Both the position numbers and the translations under genes were made by a program. This document shows positions 1 through 7,805 of a stretch of DNA of 64,000 bases, one piece after another. The notes beneath the pieces were generated by a model. That model searched no databases and was not told the DNA's origin. It saw only the letters and a list, made by a program, of their open reading frames with translations. Every line of letters begins with the position of its first letter. Within the stretch, counting starts at the first letter, position 1. The DNA lies in contig NZ_OY762974.1 in the NCBI RefSeq assembly GCF_963667135.1, positions 3,857,054-3,921,053 on the forward strand, in the 5' to 3' direction. The stretch is from an uncultured Macellibacteroides sp. Its GTDB lineage: Bacteria > Bacteroidota > Bacteroidia > Bacteroidales > Tannerellaceae.

Positions 1-529
1 AGATGCAATGAGCGTTTCCAGCTCCAAGAGTTTCGCGGGTAATACCTTCGACCTGATTCCAGTTTATTTGTAAACCGGGAGTAAGAACCAGAAAATCGTA
101 AGCCAGTTTACCATTGTTATTTGTGGTTACTTCGTTAGCGACCGGATCGACAGCAGCAACAGAGTCTTTGATCCACTTAACACCCGAAGGAATGCAGGTG
201 TCCTGTTTTTTATATACATCTTCGGGTTTATAAACGCCAGAAGCAATCAAGGTAAATCCTGGCTGATAATACTGGCGGTCACTTGGATCTATAAGTGTAA
301 CATCCGGTTCGTCCAACCATTTCATCAAACGGGCAGCCATACTAATACCGGCAGCACCACCACCTATAATTACAATTTTACCTTTTGCCTTACTAGAGAA
401 AGCTTTGGATTCTGATGTTCCTGCAACAGTAAGAAGACCAGTCATCGCCATTAACTTAAAAAAATGACGACGATCCATACCTGCCTTTTCCAATTGTTCC
501 AACGTCCGTTGAAATTCGTTGTTATTCAT
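1..529 (-). CDS. Tat-exported FAD/NAD(P)-dependent oxidoreductase, sulfide:quinone reductase-like (C-terminus beyond window)
   Basis: I translated this from the minus strand; it starts at the ATG ending at 529 and runs off the left edge after about 176 residues. Residues 19-25 read DRRHFFK, followed by a hydrophobic stretch, which is a twin-arginine export signal. A Rossmann FAD-binding motif (IIGGGAAGISMAARL) follows, then an acidic strand end and a YYQPGF motif typical of the SQR/flavocytochrome c sulfide dehydrogenase branch. The likely role is periplasmic or membrane-facing oxidation of sulfide or a related reductant with electrons going to quinone, but the catalytic cysteines lie outside the window, so the substrate cannot be confirmed. 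A TACCTTTA box (585-592) is one mismatch from the -7 consensus. Confidence 0.8.
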   Translation of the reverse strand, partial: MNNNEFQRTLEQLEKAGMDRRHFFKLMAMTGLLTVAGTSESKAFSSKAKGKIVIIGGGAAGISMAARLMKWLDEPDVTLIDPSDRQYYQPGFTLIASGVYKPEDVYKKQDTCIPSGVKWIKDSVAAVDPVANEVTTNNNGKLAYDFLVLTPGLQINWNQVEGITRETLGAGNAHCI

Positions 530-721
530 GAATAGATTTTTTTATAGATTACACAAAAACAATTTTGCCTTATTAATTATGTCGTAAAGGTAAAATATAA
601 CCATAAGCAAAACTAATCGTTTTTTTTAATGCCGTATAACTTTTTGTTATAATATTTCTAAATTGAAACTAAATTGTAAGGTTACTTCAAGGAGTTTTAT
701 ATATCCATAGAAATTATCCCG

Positions 722-729
722 TATCTTTG
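722..729 (+). promoter_or_regulatory. -7 promoter box TATCTTTG for the DMT transporter
   Basis: This matches the Bacteroidota consensus TAnnTTTG and lies 20 nt before the ATG at 750. Confidence 0.6.
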
Positions 730-749
730 CGCTCATTAAAATGTGACAG

Positions 750-1622
750 ATGATTAAATCAAATAAAACAAGTGGTTTTCTTTTTGGACTGCTTTCTTCC
801 GCTTGTTTCGGATTAATTCCACTATTTACACTTCCTGTCATGCACAAGGGCATGACGTTCGAATCCATACTGCTGTACAGGTTTATTTTTGCTTGCACGG
901 CCCTTGCAGTTATGATGTTTGCAAGAAAAGAATCGTTTCGCATTCAACTTAAAAACATTCCCTCACTCCTGCTATTGGCTCTATTATACGACATGTCTGC
1001 CCTCTTTCTGTTTTGGGGTTACGAATTTATGTCTAGCGGCGTGGCAACAACAATCCACTTCACTTATCCAGTGCTCACCACTTTAATCATGATGGTTTTC
1101 TTTAAAGAGAAGAAATCGGCATGGAGATTCATAGCCATCGCATTGGCTGTAATTGGCGTGTTTCTTTTATCGTACGGCGATACATCAGGCCAAATTACCC
1201 CAACCGGCCTCTTTATCGTTCTGTTGTCCGCTCTTGGATATGCGCTCTATCTGGCAACTATCAGTCAGCTGCGTGCAAGAAAGATGAGAGGATTACCCTT
1301 CACATTCTATGTTTTTTTGTTTGGGACCCTATTTCTATTAGTTGGCATTGAAACAACCGGAAACATTCAACCTATTACCGATCTCGGAACTGTAGGTTAC
1401 TTATTTCTATTAGCTTTGATACCAACTGTTGTAGCCAACCTGGCACTTGTAAAAGCCATCAAAAGTATCGGGTCCACTTTATCCTCAGTTTTGGGAGCCA
1501 TGGAACCGGTAACTGCCGTATGTGTAGGAATTCTGGTTTTTGGCGAAGCATTTACCGGGAGCATCGGTGTTGGCATTGCCTTAATCATCTCTGCCGTCAT
1601 CATAATCATTCTTAAACGATAA
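750..1622 (+). CDS. EamA/DMT-family transporter
   Basis: The 290-residue protein is almost entirely hydrophobic, with about ten predicted membrane segments arranged as two five-helix halves, as in the drug/metabolite transporter (EamA, RhaT-like) family. The final half contains the conserved run of small residues SSVLGAMEPVTAVCVGILVF, which is characteristic of EamA domains. It probably exports or imports a small metabolite; the substrate cannot be deduced. The cupin gene begins 24 nt downstream on the same strand, so the two are likely co-transcribed. Confidence 0.85.
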   Translation: MIKSNKTSGFLFGLLSSACFGLIPLFTLPVMHKGMTFESILLYRFIFACTALAVMMFARKESFRIQLKNIPSLLLLALLYDMSALFLFWGYEFMSSGVATTIHFTYPVLTTLIMMVFFKEKKSAWRFIAIALAVIGVFLLSYGDTSGQITPTGLFIVLLSALGYALYLATISQLRARKMRGLPFTFYVFLFGTLFLLVGIETTGNIQPITDLGTVGYLFLLALIPTVVANLALVKAIKSIGSTLSSVLGAMEPVTAVCVGILVFGEAFTGSIGVGIALIISAVIIIILKR

Positions 1623-1646
1623 CAACCTATTAAAATATATACTACG

Positions 1647-1985
1647 ATGAGTGTAATTAAATATTCGGAAGCAAAAGTAAGTAAGGTAAGCAATACGATT
1701 GAGAGACGGTTAATCCATACAAGCAATCTGCTGACTGCCATTGTGGATTTCTACGGCGGACCAGCTACTGAGCCAGATCCATATCATTGTCATCCTCATG
1801 AGCAAACTTCCTATATAGCCGAAGGAGAAATACTGTTTTTTATTGAAAATGAAGCTCCCGTACGCCTTAACTCAGGCGATATGTTTGCTGTTCCCTCCGG
1901 TAAAAAGCATGCTATTCAACTCCTCTCACCTACTGCCCGATTAATAGACAGCTTTAATCCGGTAAGAGAAGATTTCTTAGATTGA
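1647..1985 (+). CDS. Cupin-domain protein
   Basis: A 112-residue single-domain cupin. The first metal-binding motif is visible as HCHPHEQTSYIAEGEI (residues about 48-63) and the second as GDMFAVPSGKKHAI (about 77-90), giving the usual His/Glu and His ligands of a small beta-barrel. Such proteins bind a small ligand or catalyse simple isomerase or dioxygenase reactions; nothing here picks one. It follows the DMT transporter closely and is convergent with the unknown gene at 2003-2383. Confidence 0.85.
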   Translation: MSVIKYSEAKVSKVSNTIERRLIHTSNLLTAIVDFYGGPATEPDPYHCHPHEQTSYIAEGEILFFIENEAPVRLNSGDMFAVPSGKKHAIQLLSPTARLIDSFNPVREDFLD

Positions 1986-2002
1986 GCGAAAGATGAATGT
2001 TG

Positions 2003-2383
2003 TTAATTGATAATCTCCAGGAGTTTCTTGCCTTCTGCAACCAGCAGGTCTCTCTCTTCTTCTGGAGTCATCATTTCCAACGACATGATCAATATTGCGT
2101 TCTCCATCGTTTCAGTGATCGGAAGGACGCCTAAATTTACGGGATTATCGTTGATATACTTTCTGATCTCATTGTGTGCCACTGTAAGAATCAATGCGTC
2201 TAATACAACCTCGGTATACTTTGCGAGACTCTCCGGCAACAGCTTCCTTACTTGTTTACAATAGCTCTTGTAAAGCCTGTCGCACTCAACAGGATCGGCA
2301 ACAAACATCTTTTGAATGGCTTCGCTCTTTAGTGGATAATTCTTTGCTATATCGTTGAATACCTTTTGCGTTACGTTTAACAT
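2003..2383 (-). CDS. Conserved-looking helical protein of unknown function
   Basis: The 126-residue product has no signal peptide or membrane segment and reads as an all-helical cytoplasmic protein with evenly spaced leucines and charged residues. I do not recognise a family. A TAnnTTTG box (TAACTTTG, minus strand, 2413-2420) lies 29 nt upstream of the ATG, which supports expression. The gene stands alone between the cupin gene and a secreted-protein gene. Confidence 0.6.
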   Translation of the reverse strand: MLNVTQKVFNDIAKNYPLKSEAIQKMFVADPVECDRLYKSYCKQVRKLLPESLAKYTEVVLDALILTVAHNEIRKYINDNPVNLGVLPITETMENAILIMSLEMMTPEEERDLLVAEGKKLLEIIN

Positions 2384-2412
2384 CTTCCTTTTGTATTAGT
2401 TTAATGTGGATT

Positions 2413-2420
2413 CAAAGTTA
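2413..2420 (-). promoter_or_regulatory. -7 promoter box TAACTTTG
   Basis: The plus strand reads CAAAGTTA. The box sits 29 nt before the start of the 126-residue unknown gene. Confidence 0.5.
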
Positions 2421-2586
2421 ATGAAAAATATATACCAAACGATTAATTCGCATATTTATTTCTTTCATAACTTTAGAATGATATTGTCTGAACAGTTGAT
2501 CGCTGATTTTTGTTCTGAAGATAAATGATTTCTACAGCAGAAGAAAATAAAACACATAGGTCTTTTTCATCTAAGTTATTGTTATT

Positions 2587-2630
2587 AAAAAGAACAGGCA
2601 GCCATAAATAACGACTGCCAGTTCTTTTAT
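2587..2630 (-). terminator. Rho-independent terminator after the secreted basic protein
   Basis: An inverted repeat AGAACaGGCAG / CTGCCaGTTCT sits between A- and T-rich ends just past the stop at 2645. Confidence 0.65.
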
Positions 2631-2644
2631 AATATAAAAATATC

Positions 2645-3217
2645 TTATTTTTTATTCCCCTTATTTTTATTTGATTTCTGTTTGTTTTTGTTACCGGACA
2701 TATCGTTGTGATGGCTGCCTTTGCTGTTACTAAAATCTGAATAAAGGGTTTCTTTCATCTTGACTTTTCCCTTCCGGGCAATATTCGAATTTCGGTTAGT
2801 TGAATAATCCCGATAAACTCCCTGCCAATACGTTTCTTTTTTTGACATGGAGGATTTCAGTCTTTTGAACTTGTACGAACCTGGTTTAATATTAAGATCT
2901 TTTGCTATTACACCCCACCCTTTACCTTTGTTCTTAGCGTAGCAAGTATGTATCCGCGAAACCGGAATATTAAAATGGTTACTCATCTCCAACGCCATTG
3001 TAACATCTCCCCAGTTACGATCGTACGAATTATAAAGGATATTGAGCGTATTTACAGGTACTCCATAATGCTGGTATAACAAATCAGAAACCTGGCTATT
3101 ATTATAGTTTACGCTTAGGTTTCCTATTCTTGCTGAAAATGACGTAAATACATCTTGTGCTTTAACTCCTGCAATCGTTACAAGAATCAACGTAGCAATT
3201 AATAAAATTCTTTTCAT
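2645..3217 (-). CDS. Secreted basic protein with Asn/Lys-rich tail, unknown function
   Basis: I chose the ATG at 3217 rather than the in-frame ATG at 3244, because a TATATTTG promoter box occupies 3242-3249 and the downstream start gives a clean signal peptide (MKRILLIATLILVTIAGVKAQ). The mature part of about 170 residues contains a segment with SNHFNIPVSRIH and WGVIAKDLNIKPGSYKF. The last 40 residues are low complexity, rich in Asn, Lys, Ser and Gly. I cannot name the family. Export to the periplasm is likely. Confidence 0.7.
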   Translation of the reverse strand: MKRILLIATLILVTIAGVKAQDVFTSFSARIGNLSVNYNNSQVSDLLYQHYGVPVNTLNILYNSYDRNWGDVTMALEMSNHFNIPVSRIHTCYAKNKGKGWGVIAKDLNIKPGSYKFKRLKSSMSKKETYWQGVYRDYSTNRNSNIARKGKVKMKETLYSDFSNSKGSHHNDMSGNKNKQKSNKNKGNKK

Positions 3218-3241
3218 GTCTTTCTCAATTTTAGTTATACG

Positions 3242-3249
3242 CAAATATA
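3242..3249 (-). promoter_or_regulatory. -7 promoter box TATATTTG
   Basis: Its position 25 nt upstream of the ATG at 3217 excludes the longer start at 3244. Confidence 0.55.
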
Positions 3250-3324
3250 GCTAAGAAATAACAATCACCTTGATTTTAACAATATTTGCAACGTATAAAT
3301 AAGTGCGGTTGGATTGCTTGCTAA

Positions 3325-3372
3325 TAAAAAAGACCAGGCAGGCCCATTTATAATGCCTGTCTGGTCTTTTTT
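3325..3372 (-). terminator. Terminator hairpin after the lipoprotein gene
   Basis: Arms AAAAGACCAGgCAGGC and GCCTGtCTGGTCTTTT are followed by a T run. The hairpin lies between the lipoprotein gene at 3443-4039 and the next minus-strand gene. It is symmetrical enough to work in both directions. Confidence 0.75.
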
Positions 3373-3442
3373 ATTCATCCTCACGGTTCTACCAGCATTT
3401 TTATGACTGCCGTCTCAGTTCTCTAAATCAACTTTAATGAAA

Positions 3443-4039
3443 TTAAAATACTTCGAAATCAACTGTATAGGTTACTTTCGGATTTGTTTTAGAAGGAATG
3501 CCTTCAAAATAAATAAATGCGCTCTCGAATTCGCCTGTTCCTGTGTAACTAATCTTCACCCGTGTTGGAGCCATCTCAGTATTTACATCTGCATCCAAAA
3601 ACAATGCTTCTGTTTCGGCCGGGCAAATTCCACAACGGAAATACATCAAAGGGAGAAGTTTTAATTCATCCAACTGAATTCCCTTCCCAACTTCGGGAGA
3701 AAAGGTACCTAAGCCATCAATTGTAAACTTTTCGCCGGTGAATGCGAAACGCAGTTTCACATCATCGTAACCTCCTACAGGCTGAACTCCTGTTTCATTC
3801 CGGATAATTCCGGTTGTTACAACCGACGTGCAATTTTGGTACTTGATAAAATAATCCCAGATTTTCTGGTTTTCACCAGACAAGGAAGAATAAACTGCGA
3901 CTGAGCTATCGTCCGAAACGATGTCTTCGGATGTACAAGAAAGAGCCATAAATGGCAAAAGCATAATAAGACACTTTGCTTGCCGTATTGTACGACGCAA
4001 AAAGTCTCCTCCCGTTAATTTTAGGAAATCATAAACCAT
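3443..4039 (-). CDS. Putative lipoprotein of unknown function
   Basis: The 198-residue protein has a hydrophobic segment ending in a lipobox (FMALSC, Cys at about 35), so it should be lipidated. The annotated start leaves an unusually long n-region of about 24 residues, and a later start is possible. The mature part is acidic and beta-rich, with two nearby cysteines (FRCGICPAE) and a C-terminal strand resembling small Bacteroidales lipoproteins of the DUF4847 type; that resemblance is only an impression. It is flanked by a terminator downstream and an imperfect tandem repeat upstream. Confidence 0.65.
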   Translation of the reverse strand: MVYDFLKLTGGDFLRRTIRQAKCLIMLLPFMALSCTSEDIVSDDSSVAVYSSLSGENQKIWDYFIKYQNCTSVVTTGIIRNETGVQPVGGYDDVKLRFAFTGEKFTIDGLGTFSPEVGKGIQLDELKLLPLMYFRCGICPAETEALFLDADVNTEMAPTRVKISYTGTGEFESAFIYFEGIPSKTNPKVTYTVDFEVF

Positions 4040-4061
4040 AAGTGTAGTGTTTAAATATTAG

Positions 4062-4106
4062 AATTCTAAACCAATAATTCTAACCCGATAATTCCAAACC
4101 AATAAT
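4062..4106. repeat. Imperfect tandem repeat upstream of the lipoprotein gene
   Basis: Two 17-nt copies (AATTCtAAACCAATAAT at 4062-4078 and AATTCcAAACCAATAAT at 4090-4106) are spaced by 28 nt, in the leader of the lipoprotein gene. Confidence 0.6.
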
Positions 4107-4115
4107 ACTAATTAG

Positions 4116-4152
4116 AAAAAAAGGCCGTAAATAATCTATTTACAGCCTCTTT
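4116..4152 (-). terminator. Terminator after tRNA-Arg
   Basis: Hairpin arms AAAGGCcGTAAATA / TATTTACaGCCTCTTT lie directly downstream of tRNA-Arg on the minus strand and are followed by a T run. Confidence 0.65.
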
Positions 4153-4167
4153 ATAATTCTCATAATG

Positions 4168-4241
4168 TGATCAGGATGGGATTCGAACCCATGACCCACA
4201 GCTTAGAAGGCTGTTGCTCTATCCAGCTGAGCTACCCGACC
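4168..4241 (-). tRNA. tRNA-Arg(TCT)
   Basis: The 74-nt cloverleaf folds with a 7-bp acceptor (GGTCGGG / CCTGATC with two G-U pairs), D arm GCTC/GAGC, anticodon stem CAGCC/GGCTG-type with loop anticodon TCT, and a TTCGAAT T loop. The discriminator base is A. CCA is not encoded. It reads AGA codons. Confidence 0.95.
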
Positions 4242-4260
4242 ATCCTCTTAATTGCGAGTG

Positions 4261-4268
4261 CAAAGGTA
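4261..4268 (-). promoter_or_regulatory. -7 box TACCTTTG for tRNA-Arg
   Basis: It lies 19 nt upstream of the tRNA 5' end. The same octamer precedes the tRNA-Pro genes. Confidence 0.55.
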
Positions 4269-4310
4269 ATGCTTTTATTGAATAATCAAAATAGAATCCA
4301 CACTTTTTTC

Positions 4311-6662
4311 TCAGAAAGGATAGCCTACAGCAAAATGCCAGGCGAAGTTGTTGGTAAAATTAGGGCGAAATACAGCCCATTTATCCTTACCAGTTTCCTG
4401 AGGGTTATATACCTTCATCCCTGTATCAAAACGTATTAGGAAGAAATCGAAATCGACGCGAAGGCCTAATCCGTAAGACATAGCAATTTCTTTATAAAAT
4501 CTTGAAAAATCGAAATTTCCTTTCTCCTGAAACGAATACGGACGGATAGTCCATATATTTCCAGCATCAATAAAGGCAGCCATTTCAAATTTCCAGAAAA
4601 GTTTACTGCGATATTCTACACTTAAATCCAGTCGGACATCTCCCGATTGATTAAAGAAAGAGGTCGAGTCGGTAACAGTCATACTTCCCGGACCGAGACG
4701 GCGAACAGACCATCCGCGCACACTGTTTGCTCCACCAGAGAAATAACGTCTCTCGAACGGCAGCATTTCGCCATTACCGTAAGGAAACCCAACTCCTGCC
4801 CCTATACGGTAAGCAATGGAGTTACGCTCGTCCAAAACTATACTCTTGCTGAAATCGAAATCCGCTTTCACAAACTGGGCATAGTTAATACCAAAGAGCT
4901 GATAGTTCCCATTCTCGTCTTTATCCGATTTAGTAAGTTTAGACAATGCGTAAAGGAGATTTCCGGCCACTTCGACCGACGCACGCAAAGAGTGAGTATT
5001 ACGTTGCTTGAACAGCGGATTGTAGTTGTTGAACGAATAGGTATACCCCGATCCCATAATAAACTGGTCGGAATAATTATACAAGCGGGTAGATTCGGGC
5101 AGCGAATCACGGAACGCCTGATTTATCCTTGGAAGATACATATAATCAACATCGATGAGTTTAAATACATGTCGACCTTGAGTGTTGGCCCTCTCCTGCC
5201 AGATATAACTCCATCCCCCGGATAATAGCGTGCGACTGTACTCCGGCCGGGTCTGAAAGTTATAGCTTACCTTTAATTCGGAGCTTGCACGCAGCTTGCG
5301 ACGAAAGTCGTATCCCACAAAAGGAAATAAAAACTCGGGGAAGGTTATAGATGCCTCGCCACCATATTCAAAGTAATCTTGGGCGAAGCTTCCGGAAAGG
5401 GATTCGTATGCACCACGTACCTTGGCGGAGAAGACTTCTGATCCTTTAAACAGGTTCCGATGCTGATAATTAAGACTGGTGGCAAAACCAAAGTCGCCCG
5501 CAGAGTTGGTTCCTTCAATATCTACTCCAACGGATTGAGTCTTTGCCGGAGTTGTCAGAATGGCACAATCCAGTTTCATTGTGTCGTTTTCCATAAATTC
5601 CGTAAAACGGACATTTACGTTCTTCAGCGCCCGCAACGTGGAAAACGATGCGTAAGTTTGCTCCACATTGCGTTCATTGTATATCTTTCCCGGTTCAATG
5701 TAGGTACTTTTCAATAATACACTTGGACGAATGCTCCGACCGTTTTCACCATACAAAACAGCAATGTTTCCCACAGGAACAGTATCTTTGGGAATAAGGC
5801 GCGAATCGGCTTCAGTCTGTTTAATGGGATCGTAATCGGTTACTACATAAACTTTATTGATATAGTAACGGCTGTGAGGCATCTTTACGACCTCGCCCGA
5901 ATCTGTTTTCTGCTGGATAGGATTGACTTGAAGCGCCAGATCTACTACATGCTGATTAAAGGAACTGTCGGCCTGATAAGAAATATAATCGCGGTTGAAG
6001 GCGTAATATCCCCGGCGACGCAGCATGGTGGTTAAACGCTGGCGTTCGGCATCCAGTACATCACGGTCGAAAAGACTGCCCGGCTTAACAATCGGCGAAA
6101 AGTCTTCGGGAACTGCACTAAACGGAGATACAAAGCGCGAACGGCGCGGAGGTTGCTGCAAGTGAGCAATTCTGTTGATAGCCGTATCTTCTATATCCAT
6201 ACTGTAATTACGAATCCGATAGGGTTCGTTGGTCGTAATCTTATACTTTACAACGGCCTTTTTCTTTTTACTTGTATCGATGGATGCATCGATTGCAACA
6301 TGCACATAGCCTTTATTTACAAAAAAGCGTTCTAGCTCTTGCATAGATTGTTCGACCATTGTAGTATCAAGAATAACAGGTGCCTCGCCAAAGCGCTTTA
6401 GCTGTTTGTTTATCCAGCGCTGGTCATTCTTTCCAGACCAGTTATATAAGTGCAATGGCCACTTAAGCAATCCAAACACTTTGAAGTTGGGTTGCTGCGT
6501 AAGATATGTACCAAGATCTGCCCCCTTGAAGTTTTTGTTGTCTGTTACAATTTCGACTTTATCCAACAAGTAATCGCCGTCTTTGACATGCCGTGTTGTG
6601 CTACAACCGGCGAGTAGCCAGAATATACATATTATAGAGAGGACATTGACCAATACCTTCAT
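4311..6662 (-). CDS. tamL: Translocation and assembly module lipoprotein TamL (BamA/TamA-like outer membrane barrel)
   Basis: The 783-residue protein starts with a lipoprotein signal (WLLAGC, Cys20). It has POTRA-like repeats in the N-terminal half and a C-terminal 16-strand Omp85 barrel ending in ...FAVGYPF with a terminal aromatic residue. The barrel motif GGANSVRGW (equivalent to the conserved xRGxx loop) is present. Bacteroidota use such lipidated Omp85 proteins, paired with TamB, to insert outer membrane proteins. Here no tamB follows; tRNA-Arg and a small lipoprotein gene do. The start is supported by a TACATTTG box 20 nt upstream and by the lipobox position. Confidence 0.85.
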   Translation of the reverse strand: MKVLVNVLSIICIFWLLAGCSTTRHVKDGDYLLDKVEIVTDNKNFKGADLGTYLTQQPNFKVFGLLKWPLHLYNWSGKNDQRWINKQLKRFGEAPVILDTTMVEQSMQELERFFVNKGYVHVAIDASIDTSKKKKAVVKYKITTNEPYRIRNYSMDIEDTAINRIAHLQQPPRRSRFVSPFSAVPEDFSPIVKPGSLFDRDVLDAERQRLTTMLRRRGYYAFNRDYISYQADSSFNQHVVDLALQVNPIQQKTDSGEVVKMPHSRYYINKVYVVTDYDPIKQTEADSRLIPKDTVPVGNIAVLYGENGRSIRPSVLLKSTYIEPGKIYNERNVEQTYASFSTLRALKNVNVRFTEFMENDTMKLDCAILTTPAKTQSVGVDIEGTNSAGDFGFATSLNYQHRNLFKGSEVFSAKVRGAYESLSGSFAQDYFEYGGEASITFPEFLFPFVGYDFRRKLRASSELKVSYNFQTRPEYSRTLLSGGWSYIWQERANTQGRHVFKLIDVDYMYLPRINQAFRDSLPESTRLYNYSDQFIMGSGYTYSFNNYNPLFKQRNTHSLRASVEVAGNLLYALSKLTKSDKDENGNYQLFGINYAQFVKADFDFSKSIVLDERNSIAYRIGAGVGFPYGNGEMLPFERRYFSGGANSVRGWSVRRLGPGSMTVTDSTSFFNQSGDVRLDLSVEYRSKLFWKFEMAAFIDAGNIWTIRPYSFQEKGNFDFSRFYKEIAMSYGLGLRVDFDFFLIRFDTGMKVYNPQETGKDKWAVFRPNFTNNFAWHFAVGYPF

Positions 6663-6681
6663 TCTTCTACCTTTTAAGCTA

Positions 6682-6689
6682 CAAATGTA
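6682..6689 (-). promoter_or_regulatory. -7 box TACATTTG for tamL
   Basis: It sits 20 nt from the tamL ATG and faces the identical octamer of the divergent methyltransferase gene. Confidence 0.55.
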
Positions 6690-6710
6690 CGTGATTTAAA
6701 TTATTTCCTG

Positions 6711-6718
6711 TACATTTG
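6711..6718 (+). promoter_or_regulatory. -7 box TACATTTG for the RNA methyltransferase gene
   Basis: It lies 20 nt before the ATG at 6738 and is the mirror image of the tamL promoter box. Confidence 0.55.
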
Positions 6719-6737
6719 TTTTGTAAAAAGAGTAAAG

Positions 6738-7508
6738 ATGCTGAGCAAGTCGAAAGTTAAATATATCCGTTCCCTGGAGATGAAGAAATTCCGCAATGAA
6801 TATAATTCGTTTGTGGCCGAAGGGAACAAGTTGGTGGCCGATATGATGGGCTACTTCGAATGTGAGTTAATTATCGCCAAGCCATCCTGGATGGCTACCC
6901 AAGGCGATATCCCTGCAAAGGAATTATTGGAAGCCGACGATGAAGATATCCGTAAAGCCAGTTTTCTTAAAACTCCGCAGGATGTTCTTGCCGTATTCAA
7001 GCGTCCGTCCTACCAGCTGGAAGATGCTGATGCATTGAAGTCTCTTATTCTTGCGCTGGACGGTGTACAGGATCCCGGCAACCTAGGAACAATTATCCGC
7101 ATGGCCGATTGGTTCGGCATAGAACATATTATCTGCAGTAACGACACAGTAGATGCTTTCAGTCCTAAAACGGTTCAGGCTACTATGGGTGCCTTGTGCC
7201 ATGTACAAGTTCATTATACGGATCTGGAATTTTACCTTAAACAACAAACAGCTCCGCTATACGGGACTTTCCTCGACGGAGAGAATATGTACACGAAAAG
7301 CTTTGCGGGAGGAAACGGAATCATTGTAATGGGAAACGAAGGGAACGGCATACGTCCCGGAATTGAGGCATTGATAAACGAAAAGCTTTACATTCCAAAT
7401 TTCCCCGAAGGAAGAGATACATCAGAGTCGCTGAATGTAGCCATTGCTACTGCGGTAATCTGCGCAGAGTTCCGCCGCAGGCAAAGTTATGCCCTTCAGC
7501 AAAAATAA
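6738..7508 (+). CDS. TrmH/SpoU-family RNA 2'-O-methyltransferase
   Basis: The 256-residue protein has an N-terminal substrate-binding segment (about 1-95) and a SPOUT catalytic domain. Motif 1 is visible as QDPGNLGTIIRMADWFG (about 112-128), motif 2 as IVMGNEGNGI (about 196-205) and motif 3 as SESLNVAIATAV (about 231-242). These form the knotted AdoMet site and carry the catalytic arginine. The target is probably a 2'-OH in 23S rRNA, which the sequence cannot confirm. It is divergent from tamL and its last 87 nt overlap the antisense gene at 7422-7802. Confidence 0.9.
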   Translation: MLSKSKVKYIRSLEMKKFRNEYNSFVAEGNKLVADMMGYFECELIIAKPSWMATQGDIPAKELLEADDEDIRKASFLKTPQDVLAVFKRPSYQLEDADALKSLILALDGVQDPGNLGTIIRMADWFGIEHIICSNDTVDAFSPKTVQATMGALCHVQVHYTDLEFYLKQQTAPLYGTFLDGENMYTKSFAGGNGIIVMGNEGNGIRPGIEALINEKLYIPNFPEGRDTSESLNVAIATAVICAEFRRRQSYALQQK

Positions 7509-7802
7509 AGTAACCGACTCACCAAGACAAGCTTTTTCTATTTGAGGAAGCCTTGCGAGAAGTTCAGGAACCGTTGCCCCGGGCATTGTTTTCTGTATAG
7601 AGACAAGGCTTTCAAACAGGCATCGTTCATCCACTCCGGACGACGTAGGTAACACAACTATCACTCCGTTATAAAAAGCGGTGGATGACAATTCTTTGTC
7701 TAAAGGAAAGACTCCCTTCAACAGATAATTGTTATCCACCTCTACATAATGCAGACGAATTGCTGTCTGCCAAAATATATAATGTGATGCAAATCTTTTC
7801 AC
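7422..7802 (-). CDS. Short unknown protein at the end of the lspA operon
   Basis: The 126-residue ORF starts with GTG three nt after the DUF4296 lipoprotein stop, which looks like translational coupling. Its 3' end is antisense to the last 87 nt of the methyltransferase gene. Residues 1-50 (HYIFWQTAIRLHYVEV ... FYNGVIVV) faintly resemble the first beta strands of amidohydrolases, but no HxH metal motif or barrel follows. The middle carries a helical segment (LFESLVSIQKTMPGATVPELL). I regard it as real because of the coupled start and protein-like composition; no function is assigned. Confidence 0.55.
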   Translation of the reverse strand: MKRFASHYIFWQTAIRLHYVEVDNNYLLKGVFPLDKELSSTAFYNGVIVVLPTSSGVDERCLFESLVSIQKTMPGATVPELLARLPQIEKACLGESVTLFLLKGITLPAAELCADYRSSNGYIQRL

Positions 7803-7805
7803 AAC

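Noticed and set aside
647-943. 98-codon minus-strand frame over the start of the DMT transporter
   Set aside because: It overlaps the clear transporter gene and its promoter, and the product has no protein-like features.
4167-4439. 90-codon plus-strand frame over tRNA-Arg
   Set aside because: It reads through the tRNA gene and into the tamL end; no real protein is expected.
4647-5225. 192-codon plus-strand frame inside tamL
   Set aside because: Antisense shadow of tamL; Arg/Thr/Ser-rich with no recognisable domain or promoter.
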